64,000 nucleotides of DNA. Source: Schistocerca nitens. Lineage: Eukaryota > Arthropoda > Insecta > Orthoptera > Acrididae. Position numbers and translations under genes: made by a program. Below are positions 10,681 through 20,139 of the stretch, piece after piece. The first letter of the stretch is position 1; each line of letters starts with the position of its first letter. Under the pieces are notes generated by a model. It was not told where the DNA came from. It did no database searches and saw nothing but the letters and a program-made list of their open reading frames with translations. The stretch is from contig NC_064614.1 of the NCBI RefSeq assembly GCF_023898315.1, positions 383,097,348 to 383,161,347 on the forward strand, given 5' to 3'.

Positions 10681-12168
10681 GGCTGGGAAAGGCGTGACGG
10701 GACTGGGAAGGCAGATTACTCCGCTGGGTCACCTGCTGCCTCCGATGGAGCACCCGTGCAAATGCCATCCATTGCGTCCGAGGGACCGGCAAGAGGGCCA
10801 GAATCTCCACCTCGTCTTCAGAGGCAGAGCTTGTAGGAAGCGGTGGGATGGGTGCCACCGCAATATCGTTGGTCTTGGGGACTTTCTTCTGTTTCTGCTT
10901 GTCGCGCTGTGCCTTCGGTGGTTCAGGCTTCATGGGCTTCACTGGGTCAGTCTCAGGGACAGACGACGACCGCGAGGCCCGACGACCAGGGACTGGCGGT
11001 TGTTTCAACCACTTGCGGGCGTCCGCTTTTCCACTGGTCGGGACTTACGAAGGGAGGCCCCCAAGGGATCCCTTCCTGGCGAGAGTAGCCGAAGAAGTCT
11101 TACGCTTCTCCGGCTGGGAAGGGGGAGCTGATGTCCCCAATGGTTTTGAGGGTGTTGCTCCTGGAGAAGATGGAGCAGGAGCAACAGGGTGTGAAGTGCC
11201 CCCCACAAGCAAGGGGGGTTTTGGATGCTGACCAATCATAGAACCAACCGTATGGGACGACACAGGAGATGGAAGAACCGTCGTAGCAGCAGCGGCGTAC
11301 GTTGACGTCATTGGCACAGGATGGAGTCTCTCATATTTCCGCCGAGCCTCAGAGTACGTCAGGCGGTCCAGGGTTTTATGCCGTCCGGCGAGCAGGGGGA
11401 ATGGTGTTCTCCGCAGTTAACACAGATAGGAGGCGGGGCACATGGAGTATCAGGATGCGAAGGACGTCCACAATCCCGACACGTGATGCTGGAAGTACAC
11501 CGAGATGACATGTGCCCGAACTTCCAGCATTTAAAACACCGCATCGGAGGAGGGATATATGGCTTCACATCACGACGGTAAACCATCACCTTAACCTTTT
11601 CGGGTAAGACATCACCCTCAAAGGCCAAGATGAAGGCACCGGTGGCTACCTGGTTATCCCTCGGACCCCGATGGACGCGCCGGACGAAGTGAACACCTCG
11701 TCGTTCTAGGTTGGCGCGTAGTTCATCGTCGGACTGCAGAAGAAGATCCCTGTGGAATATAATACCCTGGACCATGTTTAAACTTTTATGGGGAGTGATG
11801 GTGACGGAAACATCACCCAACTTGTCACAAGTGAGCAACCTCCGTGACTGGGCAGAGGATGCTGTTTTGATGAGAACCGACCTAGAGCGCATTTTGGACA
11901 AGCCCTCCACCTCCCCGAACTTGTCCTCTAAATGCTCCACAAAAAACTGGGGCTTGGTTGACATAAACGATTCTCCATCAACCCGCGTACACACGAGGTA
12001 CCAGGGTGAATATTCTCCACTGCCTTCTTTAGCAAGACGTTCCTCCCATGGAGTAGCTAGGGAGGGAAACGATCTCTGATCAAATTTCTTCCCGTTGAGG
12101 TTAGACCTCGATCGCTTAGAGACTGCCGGTGGAGGCCCACCAGCGAGAGATGATGTACCACGCTTCAT
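10625..12168 (-). pseudogene. LINE ORF1 (gag-like nucleic-acid chaperone) with zinc knuckles
   Basis: ORF1 starts with MKRGTSSLAGGPPP at 12168 and is open to 11359 (269 residues). It carries two canonical CCHC knuckles (CFKCWKFGHMSSRC and CRDCGRPSHPDTPC) and a third, variant one (CVNCGEHHSPC). After frame changes near 11350 and near 11040, the sequence continues as a Pro/Ser-rich region and then a Lys-rich stretch (KQKQKKVPK), ending at 10625 inside the start of ORF2. The total length is about 510 residues, typical for ORF1 of I-clade LINEs. The product coats LINE RNA and helps reverse transcription. This copy is disrupted by at least two frameshifts. Confidence 0.8.
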
Positions 12169-12758
12169 TGCGGGTCATCCGCCCTGATGCCACCTACTCC
12201 GACCAAGGGCCCTCCCCACGGGCGCCACCCAGCCGCAGCAATAGCCACCTGGCAGGACGGCCATTGCCGGGAGTCCTGATGCCCCAAGGAGATGGGCATC
12301 TACTCCTTGGCATACGTGGGGAGTTAACGGCGCAGGCATCAGTAGAGCGATCCCTGTGTTGTCAGGGGGGTTCAACCAAGAGGGTACATGGCGGCCCCAC
12401 CACAACGGACTGGCTACCGTGCTGGATCTTAGGTGCAAAACTGTCCAAGGTCGTCGTCGCAGTTAAAAGAAACACTGCAGAGTGCAGCGTGGTAATCGCC
12501 CAAGAGATCGAAAACGAGCGGGACACCATTGCAACGACGAGAAAGCCGGCTAAAGGTCTAATTGCACGACGGATACAGTGCACCATGTAAGGCGCCCTTC
12601 CCCAATTGGCTCGCTCTTCGGAATAATTTAGAAAGATGGAGGTCAAACCCGAGAGGGGACCATCACATAAGGCCGAAACATTTTAGACTCCTTTTAGTCG
12701 CCTCTTACGACAGGCAGGAATACCGCGGGCCTATTCTGACCCCCGAACCCGCAGGGGG
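12169..12758 (-). promoter_or_regulatory. LINE 5' UTR
   Basis: About 590 bp of GC-rich leader lies between the 5' end (CCCCCTGCGGGTTCGGGGG, sense strand) and ORF1. The segment around 12690-12745, which reads TCGTAAGAGGCGACTAAAAG on the sense strand, is a block I remember from many orthopteran LINE copies. LINE internal promoters normally sit here; no specific promoter element can be proven from sequence alone. Confidence 0.6.
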
Positions 12759-13121
12759 GCACTCCTGTAGAAATTCAAATGGGAGGTTCTCGGCCACCCT
12801 CTATATAGTCCAGACCTCTCTCCCTGTGATTACGCCATTCTTGGTCCCTTAGAAAGGCTCTGAGAGGCAAACGATTCACTTCGGACGACGAAGTCCAGCT
12901 GTACGTCCGGAACTGGTTAACATCGCAGCCCTAGGAATTTTATGAGACAGCCTTTCTCACCTTGTGTCACAGTGGGACAAGTGTCTCAACAGTCAGGGTC
13001 TATACTTCTAACATACAGGTACTTGTTTCTGTAATTATGCCTCCAGCCTGTTTCTTTTTGAACGCCCCTTTTAAATACAGATTTTGTCGATAGACTTCAG
13101 TCTCTATTTTATTTTGACATA

Positions 13122-14543
13122 CACTCCTGGAAATGGAAAAAAGAACACATTGACACCGGTGTGTCAGACCCACCATACTTGCTCCGGACACTGCGAGAGG
13201 GCTGTACAAGCAATGATCACACGCACGGCACAGCGGACACACCAGGAACCGCGGTGTTGGCCGTCGAATGGCGCTAGCTGCGCAGCATTTGTGCACCGCC
13301 GCCGTCAGTGTCAGCCAGTTTGCCGTGGCATACGGAGCTCCATCGCAGTCTTTAACACTGGTAGCATGCCGCGACAGCGTGGACGTGAACCGTATGTGCA
13401 GTTGACGGACTTTGAGCGAGGGCGTATAGTGGGCATGCGGGAGGCCGGGTGGACGTACCGCCGAATTGCTCAACACGTGGGGCGTGAGGTCTCCACAGTA
13501 CATCGATGTTGTCGCCAGTGGTCGGCGGAAGGTGCACGTGCCCGTCGACCTGGGACCGGACCGCAGCGACGCACGGATGCACGCCAAGACCGTAGGATCC
13601 TACGCAGTGCCGTAGGGGACCGCACCGCCACTTCCCAGCAAATTAGGGACACTGTTGCTCCTGGGGTATCAGCGAGGACCATTCGCAACCGTCTCCATGA
13701 AGCTGGGCTACGGTCCCGCACACCGTTAGGCCGTCTTCCGCTCACGCCCCAACATCGTGCAGCCCGCCTCCAGTGGTGTCGCGACAGGCGTGAATGGAGG
13801 GACGAATGGAGACGTGTCGTCTTCAGCGATGAGAGTCGCTTCTGCCTTGGTGCCAATGATGGTCGTATGCGTGTTTGGCGCCGTGCAGGTGAGCGCCACA
13901 ATCAGGACTGCATACGACCGAGGCACTCAGGGCCAACACCCGGCATCATGGTGTGGGGAGCGATCTCCTACACTGGCCGTACACCACTGGTGATCGTCGA
14001 GGGGACACTGAATAGTGCACGGTACATCCAAACCGTCATCGAACCCATCGTTCTACCATTCCTAGACCGGCAAGGGAACTTGCTGTTCCAACAGGACAAT
14101 GGACGTCCGCATGTATCCCGTGCCACCCAACGTGCTCTAGAAGGTGTAAGTCAACTACCCTGGCCAGCAAGATCTCCGGATCTGTCCCCCATTGAGCATG
14201 TTTGGAACTGGATGAAGCGTCGTCTCACGCGGTCTGCACGTCCAGCACGAACGCTGGTCCAACTGAGGCGCCAGGTGGAAATGGCATGGCAAGCCGTTCC
14301 ACAGGACTACATCCAGCATCTCTACGATCGTCTCCATGGGAGAATAGCAGCCTGCATTGTTGCGAAAGGTGGATATACACTGTACTAGTGCCGACATTGT
14401 GCATGCTCTGTTGCCTGTGTCTATGTGCCTGTGGTTCTGTCAGTGTGATCATGTGATGTATCTGACCCCAGGAATGTGTCAATAAAGTTTCCCCTTCCTG
14501 GAACAATGAATTCACGGTGTTCTTATTTCAATTTCCAGGAGTG
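13122..14543 (+). mobile_element. Tc1-like DNA transposon (family D) with intact transposase
   Basis: TA duplications at 13120-13121 and 14544-14545 flank inverted termini CACTCCTGGAAATGGAAAAA and (reverse complement of the right end) CACTCCTGGAAATTGAAATA. The element is about 1.42 kb and inserted into the last 50 bp of the 4888 element. It holds one uninterrupted transposase gene. A polyadenylation-like AATAAAG lies at about 14481. Integrity of both termini and ORF makes it the best-preserved DNA transposon of the nested stack. Confidence 0.9.
13366..14388 (+). CDS. Tc1-like transposase, apparently intact (340 aa)
   Basis: The frame is open from 13084, but MPRQRGREPYVQLTDFERGR at 13366 fits the family start, giving 340 residues. 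Residues about 10-110 hold the paired-like helix-turn-helix DNA-binding region (IVGMREAGWTYRRIAQHVGR, then the second HTH VSARTIRNRLHEAGL). The DDE catalytic domain has Asp155 in FSDESRF, Asp244 in FQQDNGRPH and Glu277 in SPIEHVW. It ends in the typical RIAACIVAKGGYT. By codon count 32 residues separate the second Asp and the Glu, against 34 in classical Tc1. DNGRPH replaces the common DNARPH. No stop or frameshift is visible. The protein would bind the terminal repeats and cut and paste the element at TA sites. Confidence 0.9.
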   Translation: MPRQRGREPYVQLTDFERGRIVGMREAGWTYRRIAQHVGREVSTVHRCCRQWSAEGARARRPGTGPQRRTDARQDRRILRSAVGDRTATSQQIRDTVAPGVSARTIRNRLHEAGLRSRTPLGRLPLTPQHRAARLQWCRDRREWRDEWRRVVFSDESRFCLGANDGRMRVWRRAGERHNQDCIRPRHSGPTPGIMVWGAISYTGRTPLVIVEGTLNSARYIQTVIEPIVLPFLDRQGNLLFQQDNGRPHVSRATQRALEGVSQLPWPARSPDLSPIEHVWNWMKRRLTRSARPARTLVQLRRQVEMAWQAVPQDYIQHLYDRLHGRIAACIVAKGGYTLY

Positions 14544-14578
14544 TATCAAATATAAACTTTCTTATGAGACATCCTGTA

Positions 14579-15030
14579 TTTTGAAACTGATGAAGAGAGG
14601 TAGAAGTCTGCCGATATTAGGCAAAATTATATTCAAAACATTTTATGAATGTATATATTAGGCCCCTGACATTTTTTTTTTACTGCTGATACAGTTTGAG
14701 AATCAGCTTAAACACTTCGTTAATACTGATAGAATACGTATAAAGAACTGTAGCTGCCTCTCTGGCTACATCCCAGCCCTGCAAAAACTTCTTTTCTTTC
14801 CTTACATCAGCTGCAATAGACACAAACACACGTTAGAGTATATTCCAGCACACGTTGTTAAAACCTTTTCTAAATCACCAAATACTATAAAAGTAGGTTT
14901 TTCTATTGTTTGATGTATCTTATAAGGTAAGTCACAGGGTCAGAATTTCCTCGTGTGTCCCTACATTTCTCTTTAAATCACCATGACTCGGCCATAATTC
15001 CTTCAGGTTTCGTTCGACACAGAGTCCTTG
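14579..15030. other. No recognisable feature
   Basis: AT-rich sequence between the nested stack and the deleted mariner. No family, long ORF or repeat structure was recognised. Confidence 0.5.
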
Positions 15031-15486
15031 TACATGGGGCGTTCAATAACTAACGCATAGCATTTTTTTCCGAAGGCAGGTTGGCTTTATTCATGATTCC
15101 AATACACCATATTATTCCCCACTCTTTTGCCTACAAAACCCTATTTCTCAACATAATCTCCGTTCAATGCGTCGGCCTTACTGCACCTTACTGGGAGAAA
15201 CTGTATACCCGCATGGTATCACTCTACCGGTCGACTGCAAGTGCCCATGGACATCTGCGACGCTCCAGCTTTTGCCAAAATTACCCAGTCACAACTCTCT
15301 GCTTAGAACACGCCTGTGTTACAGACACCATTTTGAAGGCTACGTATAATGCTACCACCATCGGAACTTTATGAAATTTTAGGAGCTGAAGCGGGTATAT
15401 TCCATCATGTCCCACAACAAATTCCGCATTTCTTCAACAGAAACTGGCCGAGAAAAACTGTGTTGCAGTACTTCTTGAAACGCCTC
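15031..15486 (+). mobile_element. Internally deleted mariner-like element (MITE-like)
   Basis: The left end GGGGCGTTCAATAACTAACG and the right end (reverse complement GGCGTTTCAAGAAGTACTGC) are inverted repeats of a mariner family whose ends I remember as GGGGCGTTCAATAAGTAATGC. Only about 455 bp separates the termini and no transposase motif remains, so the middle has been deleted. The right half reads like the 5' region of the transposase in the opposite strand (AACTCTCTGCTTAGAACACG). Confidence 0.65.
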
Positions 15487-16864
15487 CAACTTGTGAGATT
15501 CTACGTGTTAAACTCACACTCGTTGGAAAATAAGGCGCTGCCAATTAAACGCCGCTACTTGTCGGTCTATCTGTGGTCAAGGTTAGCGGCCGACGTACAA
15601 ACAAGTGTATCTTCGGAGAACGACGTCGATCGCTGTTCGCACAGATTTTTTGTCCTGTAACAGGATATGCTGTTATGTATGCATAGCGGTACTCTCGGAG
15701 TGATCTGAGTCGGTCGAAACTGAACGATACGAGAAAGCCGTTTCTATGAAGTCCTGTGGTCCTACCTTGATGTGTACGATACACAGGTGAAAAGTGGAGC
15801 CTTGCTGACTTTTTGCTGGCGGCATACCGCATGTGCACAGCAAATATGACAACACCGTAAACGAGCTAGCCGCATCGCAACATATCCATTTTATCTTCAA
15901 AGCAGATGACCATTATGTGTGTTAATGACTGACAAAAAATGTTACGTGCTTCCCGATAGCAACCAGAAACTCGAGGAACTATTGTGTCGGGTCACAAACG
16001 TTCCGTTAAATGAAAAATTGATTGAAATAGTTAATTGCCACCCTCGCGGTCGGACGAGATGAATATATACAAAATTTAAAACGAGAAACCCTCTACAACA
16101 CAAGGAAAACAGTGTCTTTGGATGTGTTGCAACAATACTGAAACAAAAGAACACTTTGGTTGACGCCTTTATTTTTCTGCACTGTATTTTGACGACTGAC
16201 TTGACTGAAATTTGCAGCACCAAAACGGAATCGTCAGCCAGGAAGCAGTTGCTAACATAATTTTATCAATCTCTTTAGAAAAACGCCGAGTATCACAATA
16301 CGGAAACGTGTGAGGGCACGTAAACAAAAGGAATACCCACTTTTAAGAAGATAAGTCCACGTACTTATTCAGAAGAACAAAACATGTGCTTTGCGCAGCC
16401 ACGAGCGAATATTTCCCTTCACCTGACCGGTTCCGAGGCTATAAATATTTTTTCACTTATTCACTGTACAAAAATAATGGGAAAGAGACGTTCAGTAGAT
16501 GCAGTACAAAATCTGTAAAATGTACATTTTCAGTTATAAAGCACGCAGGAACTCATGGGGATTATTTTGTCATACAGCTCAAAATTAGACACCAGAGCGG
16601 TACCATATATCCCCGCGGTATGCTTTCTTGTATGGTGCGGACTGTGGGCATGAAATTCTAGAAAACGTATATCTAACTCCAAGTGAATGTTACGCCACAA
16701 TATTCGACACGTACTATCAATGTATACCTATAAATGACATGAGTCATTATTTATAGGCTGCCAAATCAACAACATGATCTGTTAATCTATGCAAATTACT
16801 AATTCAACAATGTATAGATTATGCAAGCGCAGGCCATCTGTAACAAACGGGAACAATTGCAAAA
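15487..16864. other. No recognisable feature
   Basis: About 1.4 kb without recognised domains. ORFs under about 100 residues in this stretch look random. It may be old, unrecognisable repeat or unique DNA. Confidence 0.4.
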
Positions 16865-16872
16865 TGGAACAA

Positions 16873-17067
16873 GGTTCAAATGGCTCTGAGCACTATGGGA
16901 CTTAATTTCTGAGGTCATCAGTCCCCTAGAACTTAGAACTACTTAAACCTAACTAACCTAAGGACATCACACACATCCAGGCCCGGGGCAGGATTCGAAC
17001 CTGCGACCGTAGCGGTCGCACGGTGCCAGACTGTAGCGCCTAGAACCGCTCGGCCACCCCGGCCGGC
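16873..17067 (-). repeat. tRNA-derived SINE, type A
   Basis: Sense is the minus strand: GCCGGCCGGGGTGGCCGAGC, A-box-like GGCCGAGCGGTTC, B-box GGTTCGAATCC (here with GATTCGAACC on the plus strand), body, and the end GAGCCATTTGAACC. Target-site duplication TGGAACAA at 16865-16872 and 17068-17075. The 3' hairpin stem is GGGACT/AGTCCC. Confidence 0.9.
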
Positions 17068-17075
17068 TGGAACAA

Positions 17076-17799
17076 GGCTAGCGAAGCGTCCTACTGGAGG
17101 TAAAGCAGTCAACTATATTTGTTGTTTGCCCCGTGAAACACTTCTATTATTTGTTAATGATTGTTTTAATTTTGAACAAGGTTACGTAAAACAGCTTACT
17201 GTGCTCTGTTTACACTGAATAAAGTAGCGATGCAATTTTGGAACGAGTTGCGTCATGTGTAAGACCACTGATCACACACAGCAGAGGAGGGTTTCAGCCC
17301 TTGATAAATTTATTTTGCTATTAAATGCGAAAATGTATTTGAAACGGAATATAGGTGTATGAAGAGTTATGAAAACAAGTTAAGAGCAATAAAATAGGCT
17401 GCTGTGAGCAATGGTGCGGCTCAAAATGCAGGACGAAACAGAAATAAAATTTTGGGTTACAGCGTTTGTGAACGGTCTTCTTTCCATTATCTTAAAATTC
17501 AGGTTATGCAATTGCTATTAATAATTATTGGCAAATAATATTCCTGATAATGAGACGGAATGGCCTCCAGTTCCCCATGCATAGTAACTGCAGTCATTAA
17601 TTTGTTAATAGGTTAATTGCTAGACACCAATTTTCGCCGCAGCTGCTCAACACCACCTTTGCAAAATAGCATGACATTCGAGAAGGACTGCTTGTCGTCC
17701 GCAAGTCTTTCTTACTTCAGCAATAAAACTTCTTAAGTTCTTTTTCCGAGAACCCAAATTGAAGTATTACGTGTTACATGAATTATATTATTGAATTAT
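17076..17799. other. No recognisable feature
   Basis: AT-rich stretch; nothing recognised. Confidence 0.4.
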
Positions 17800-18800
17800 G
17801 GAAAGAAACACTTAGTAATGATGAGATGCATTTGAAATTATCTAAGGCTGTAGCTATTGCGGTAATGAATACCATAGTAAAAAGTCCAATTGAAGAAGAG
17901 TAGATATCTCTCAAAACGACAATCACAGAAGGTGGAGAGGCAAATATTGACACTCGGAAGGTATTTGCGGAAAAACCGAGGGTAACAGAAGAAATACTTC
18001 AATCGATCGACGAAAGAAGGAAGTACAAAAAAAGTTCAGGTAAGTATAGTAACTCATTAATACAAGTCTTTTAGGAATTAAAGAAATAGAAGGCGCAGAG
18101 AAGCCAAGTGGAAAATTACTGCAGAAGAAATGGGACATTGAAAAAGAAATTATTGCCCGAAGGACTGATTCAACATAAAAGAAAAGTCGCACAATACTGG
18201 TGAAATTAAAATCAAAGGTATCAATATTCAGAGTGCAAGTGAAATTTCACTGTTAAACACAGGGGAGAGGGCCGGTAGGTGAAGAGAGTACACTGAAGTC
18301 CTCTTGGGTGAGGAAGCGTCTGTGACGTACTAGAAGAAGAAACTGGACTCGAATCTAAAGGGCGCAGAGGGTCAAGTATAGAGTCAGAGTTTAACAGAGA
18401 TTTGAAAGACTATTGATTAAAGAAGGCGGAAGGCATAGACAACACTCCATCAGAATGTCTAAAATCAATGGGAGCAGGGGCAACGAAAGGACTAGTCAAG
18501 TTACTATGCAGAAACTATGGGTATGGAGATATACCATCAGAATTTCGGAAAAATATCATCCACATAATCCTAAAGATTACAAGTTCAGATAAATACGGGA
18601 ACCAACACACAATCAATTAAACACTCCACGCATTCAGGTTGCTGACAAGAATGACTTCAGAAGAATGGAAAAGGAAGAAGCTGAGGGTCCGTTAGATGAC
18701 GCTCGTTTTGTCTTCAGGAAAGGTAAAGGCATTAGAGAGTAATTCTGACGTTAAACTTGATAATGGAAGCACGACTTAAGAAAAAAGTCCGAACAAGGAG
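17800..18800 (+). pseudogene. Decayed RTE-like reverse transcriptase remnant
   Basis: Across many stops and frameshifts the plus strand gives, in the order of RTE-clade ORF2, VTEEILQSIDERRKYKK, NTPSECLKSMGAGATKGLVK, GDIPSEFRKNIIH, then FVFRKGKG and LTLNLIMEARLKKK. These parallel VTEEILNLIDERRKYQN, DNIPLELLMALGEPV, GEIPSDFKKNIII and ILTLRLILEERLRKG of the RTE copy at 62240-63996, so the two are related families. The catalytic FADD region is not present. The copy is old and non-functional. Confidence 0.65.
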
Positions 18801-19080
18801 ACATCCATGACAATCAGATTACGAGGCCCCTGCCCTGCAGGTGAAGCAAGATACGCTGACGGAAGTGGAGAAGCCTTTCCTGTGTGTCCTACGTCAAAAC
18901 ACAAAGAAGATCGCAAGCATTCCGACATATTAAATTTCAGTTCTCATACATGTGCACTTCACGCCTCTCCAGGAAATTAACACATGGAATCAGCCCTAAA
19001 CAAATATATTATTCTTCAGCCTTATATACGTGAATGGATCATAGAATTAACTATGGTACTTCATTAGCTGATACAAACTG

Positions 19081-19276
19081 GCCGGTCGTTGTGGCCGAGC
19101 GGTTCTAGACGCTTCAGTCTGGAACCGCGCTGCTGCTACGGTCGCAGGATCGAATCCTGCCTCGGGCATGGATGTGTGTGAGGTCCTTAGGTTAGTTAGG
19201 TGTAAGTAATTCGAAGTCTAGGGACTGATGACCTCAGATGTTAAGTCCCATAGTGCTTAGAGCCATTTGAACCATT
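19081..19276 (+). repeat. tRNA-derived SINE, type A
   Basis: Head GTGGCCGAGCGGTTCTAGAC, B-box region GATCGAATCC and the 3' end GAGCCATTTGAACC, in forward orientation. Target-site duplication TGATACAAACTG (19069-19080) and TGATACGAACTG (19277-19288), one mismatch. Confidence 0.92.
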
Positions 19277-19288
19277 TGATACGAACTG

Positions 19289-19916
19289 GTCGTTGCAGTG
19301 CACATGAAGTTATCCGTCCACTAAGGAGGCTGTGAATGTGTTTCAGTTCAAGTCGATGAGACTCTGTACCAGTAATGACGAATTAATGGACCTAATAATT
19401 TAAGTTCGTAGCAGTGATAATGATTTCAGCACCGAAAGCATTTACATGTAATTTTTACTGCGAATGGAATAATTGCCTTTAAACCACAGAAACGATGCCC
19501 AGATGGTTAGGTACACACATATCATGTCGCACATATAAATCTGCTAAATAAGATACTTGTAGCAAAGTTCAGTGCCTTGCGGAGTGCATTGGATATGAAC
19601 GAAATCATAAAGCTGACTAAGGAGATGAGATTCGATGTTACGTCTCTACATAAGCCGCGTAGAAGCAAGGCAAAATCTGAATGACTTCAGAAACAGCGCA
19701 GATTCTCATTGTAGAAAAACCTCCGATAAAAGCAATAATGATCCTTAATAACGCTCCGAGGGCTGTACAAATACTGTGGATGTACGAGGAGCACGTCCTA
19801 ATAGAATTAATCTCTAATTTCGGTACAAGGCACCTCGTAAACATGTACTTTCAATGCAGTGATGAGATCAGTATTCATATAAGCAAACTAAGTCGCATTT
19901 CCGCTCTACAAGACAA
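19289..19916. other. No recognisable feature
   Basis: Spacer between two same-orientation SINEs; no family or reliable ORF recognised. Confidence 0.4.
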
Positions 19917-19929
19917 ATTTGTGAACATA

Positions 19930-20127
19930 GCCGGCCGCTGTGACCGAGCGGTTCTAGGCGCACCAGTCCGGAACCGCGTTGCTGCTGCGGTCACAGACTC
20001 GAATCCTCCTTCGGGCATGGATGTGTGTGAGGTCCTTAGGTTAGTTAGGTTCAAGTAGTTCTAAGTCTAGGAGACTGATGACCTCAGATGTTAAGTCCCA
20101 TTGTGCTTAGAGCCATTTGAACCAGTT
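19930..20127 (+). repeat. tRNA-derived SINE, type A
   Basis: Head GTGACCGAGCGGTTCTAGGC, B-box-like ACTCGAATCC, end GAGCCATTTGAACC. Target-site duplication TTTGTGAACATA (19918-19929) and TTTGTGATCATA (20128-20139), one mismatch. Confidence 0.92.
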
Positions 20128-20139
20128 TTTGTGATCATA

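Larger units (their letters stand above)
6700..12758 (-). mobile_element. Nearly full-length I-superfamily LINE (ORF1, ORF2 with EN-RT-RNase H)
   Basis: The element is about 6.06 kb and reads right to left. Its 5' end begins CCCCCTGCGGGTTCGGGGG at about 12758; its 3' end finishes in CCAA repeats at about 6700. It inserted into the mariner and made a target-site duplication: GGCACTCCAGTAGATT at about 6685-6700 versus GGCACTCCTGTAGAAATT at about 12758-12775. The coding order is ORF1 with zinc knuckles, then ORF2 with endonuclease, reverse transcriptase, RNase H and a C-terminal zinc motif. RNase H places it in the I superfamily of non-LTR retrotransposons. Few disabling mutations suggest a moderately recent insertion. 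Confidence 0.9.
6471..13010 (+). pseudogene. Partial mariner transposase (catalytic middle and C-terminus), split by LINE
   Basis: Before the LINE the plus strand reads VMLTFFFDHDGPLLIHFL, HGTTVNAQRYK, IKSKRPGNFTSG and ILLHDNAKIHTSN. These are the mariner blocks that precede and include the second catalytic Asp (LLHDNARPHTA in intact copies). After the LINE, from about 12768, it continues KFKWEVLGHPLYSPDLSPCD (the third Asp in YSPDLxPxD), then RGKRFTSDDEVQLYVRNWLT and the C-terminal WDKC-type region. A stop (QP*EFYET) and frameshifts interrupt it. The N-terminal half with the first Asp is missing. It cannot be active, but the termini could act as a substrate for a related enzyme. Confidence 0.8.
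6279..13073 (+). mobile_element. Mirrored mariner-like element with two inverted 3' ends, split by a LINE
   Basis: TA dinucleotides flank the termini AGGGGCATTCAAAAAGAAAC (6281) and GTTTCTTTTTGAACGCCCC (reading into 13068; strictly TTTCTTTTTGAACGCCCC). The left arm, about 6281-6470, is the reverse complement of the transposase C-terminus plus 3' end. The right arm, about 12880-13071, is the same stretch in forward orientation. The arms match over about 190 bp with roughly ten percent differences. Between them the plus strand encodes the middle of a mariner transposase. The 5' half, including the DNA-binding region, is absent. A 6 kb LINE lies at 6700-12758. Confidence 0.85.
4888..14578 (+). 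mobile_element. Old Tc1/mariner-superfamily element, host of four nested insertions
   Basis: The left terminus TACAGGGTATCTCAAAAGAA at 4888 pairs with the right terminus ending at 14578 (reverse complement TACAGGATGTCTCATAAGAA). After removing a SINE (5146-5350), a mirrored mariner (6279-13073) and a Tc1 element (13120-14545), about 1.25 kb remains. That is a normal length for this superfamily. The transposase on the plus strand is heavily decayed. It resembles the insect elements whose N-terminus carries a DUF4817/helix-turn-helix domain and whose C-terminus carries CDYFLWGYLKSK-like motifs. Confidence 0.75.

Noticed and set aside
16960-17060. tRNA-like sequences with good A and B boxes in the SINEs (also 19081, 19930, 32300, 43211, 52570, 54470, 62160)
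   Set aside because: Each is continuous with a SINE body and, in most, flanked by target-site duplications. The cloverleaf arms are imperfect, so these are SINE heads and not tRNA genes.
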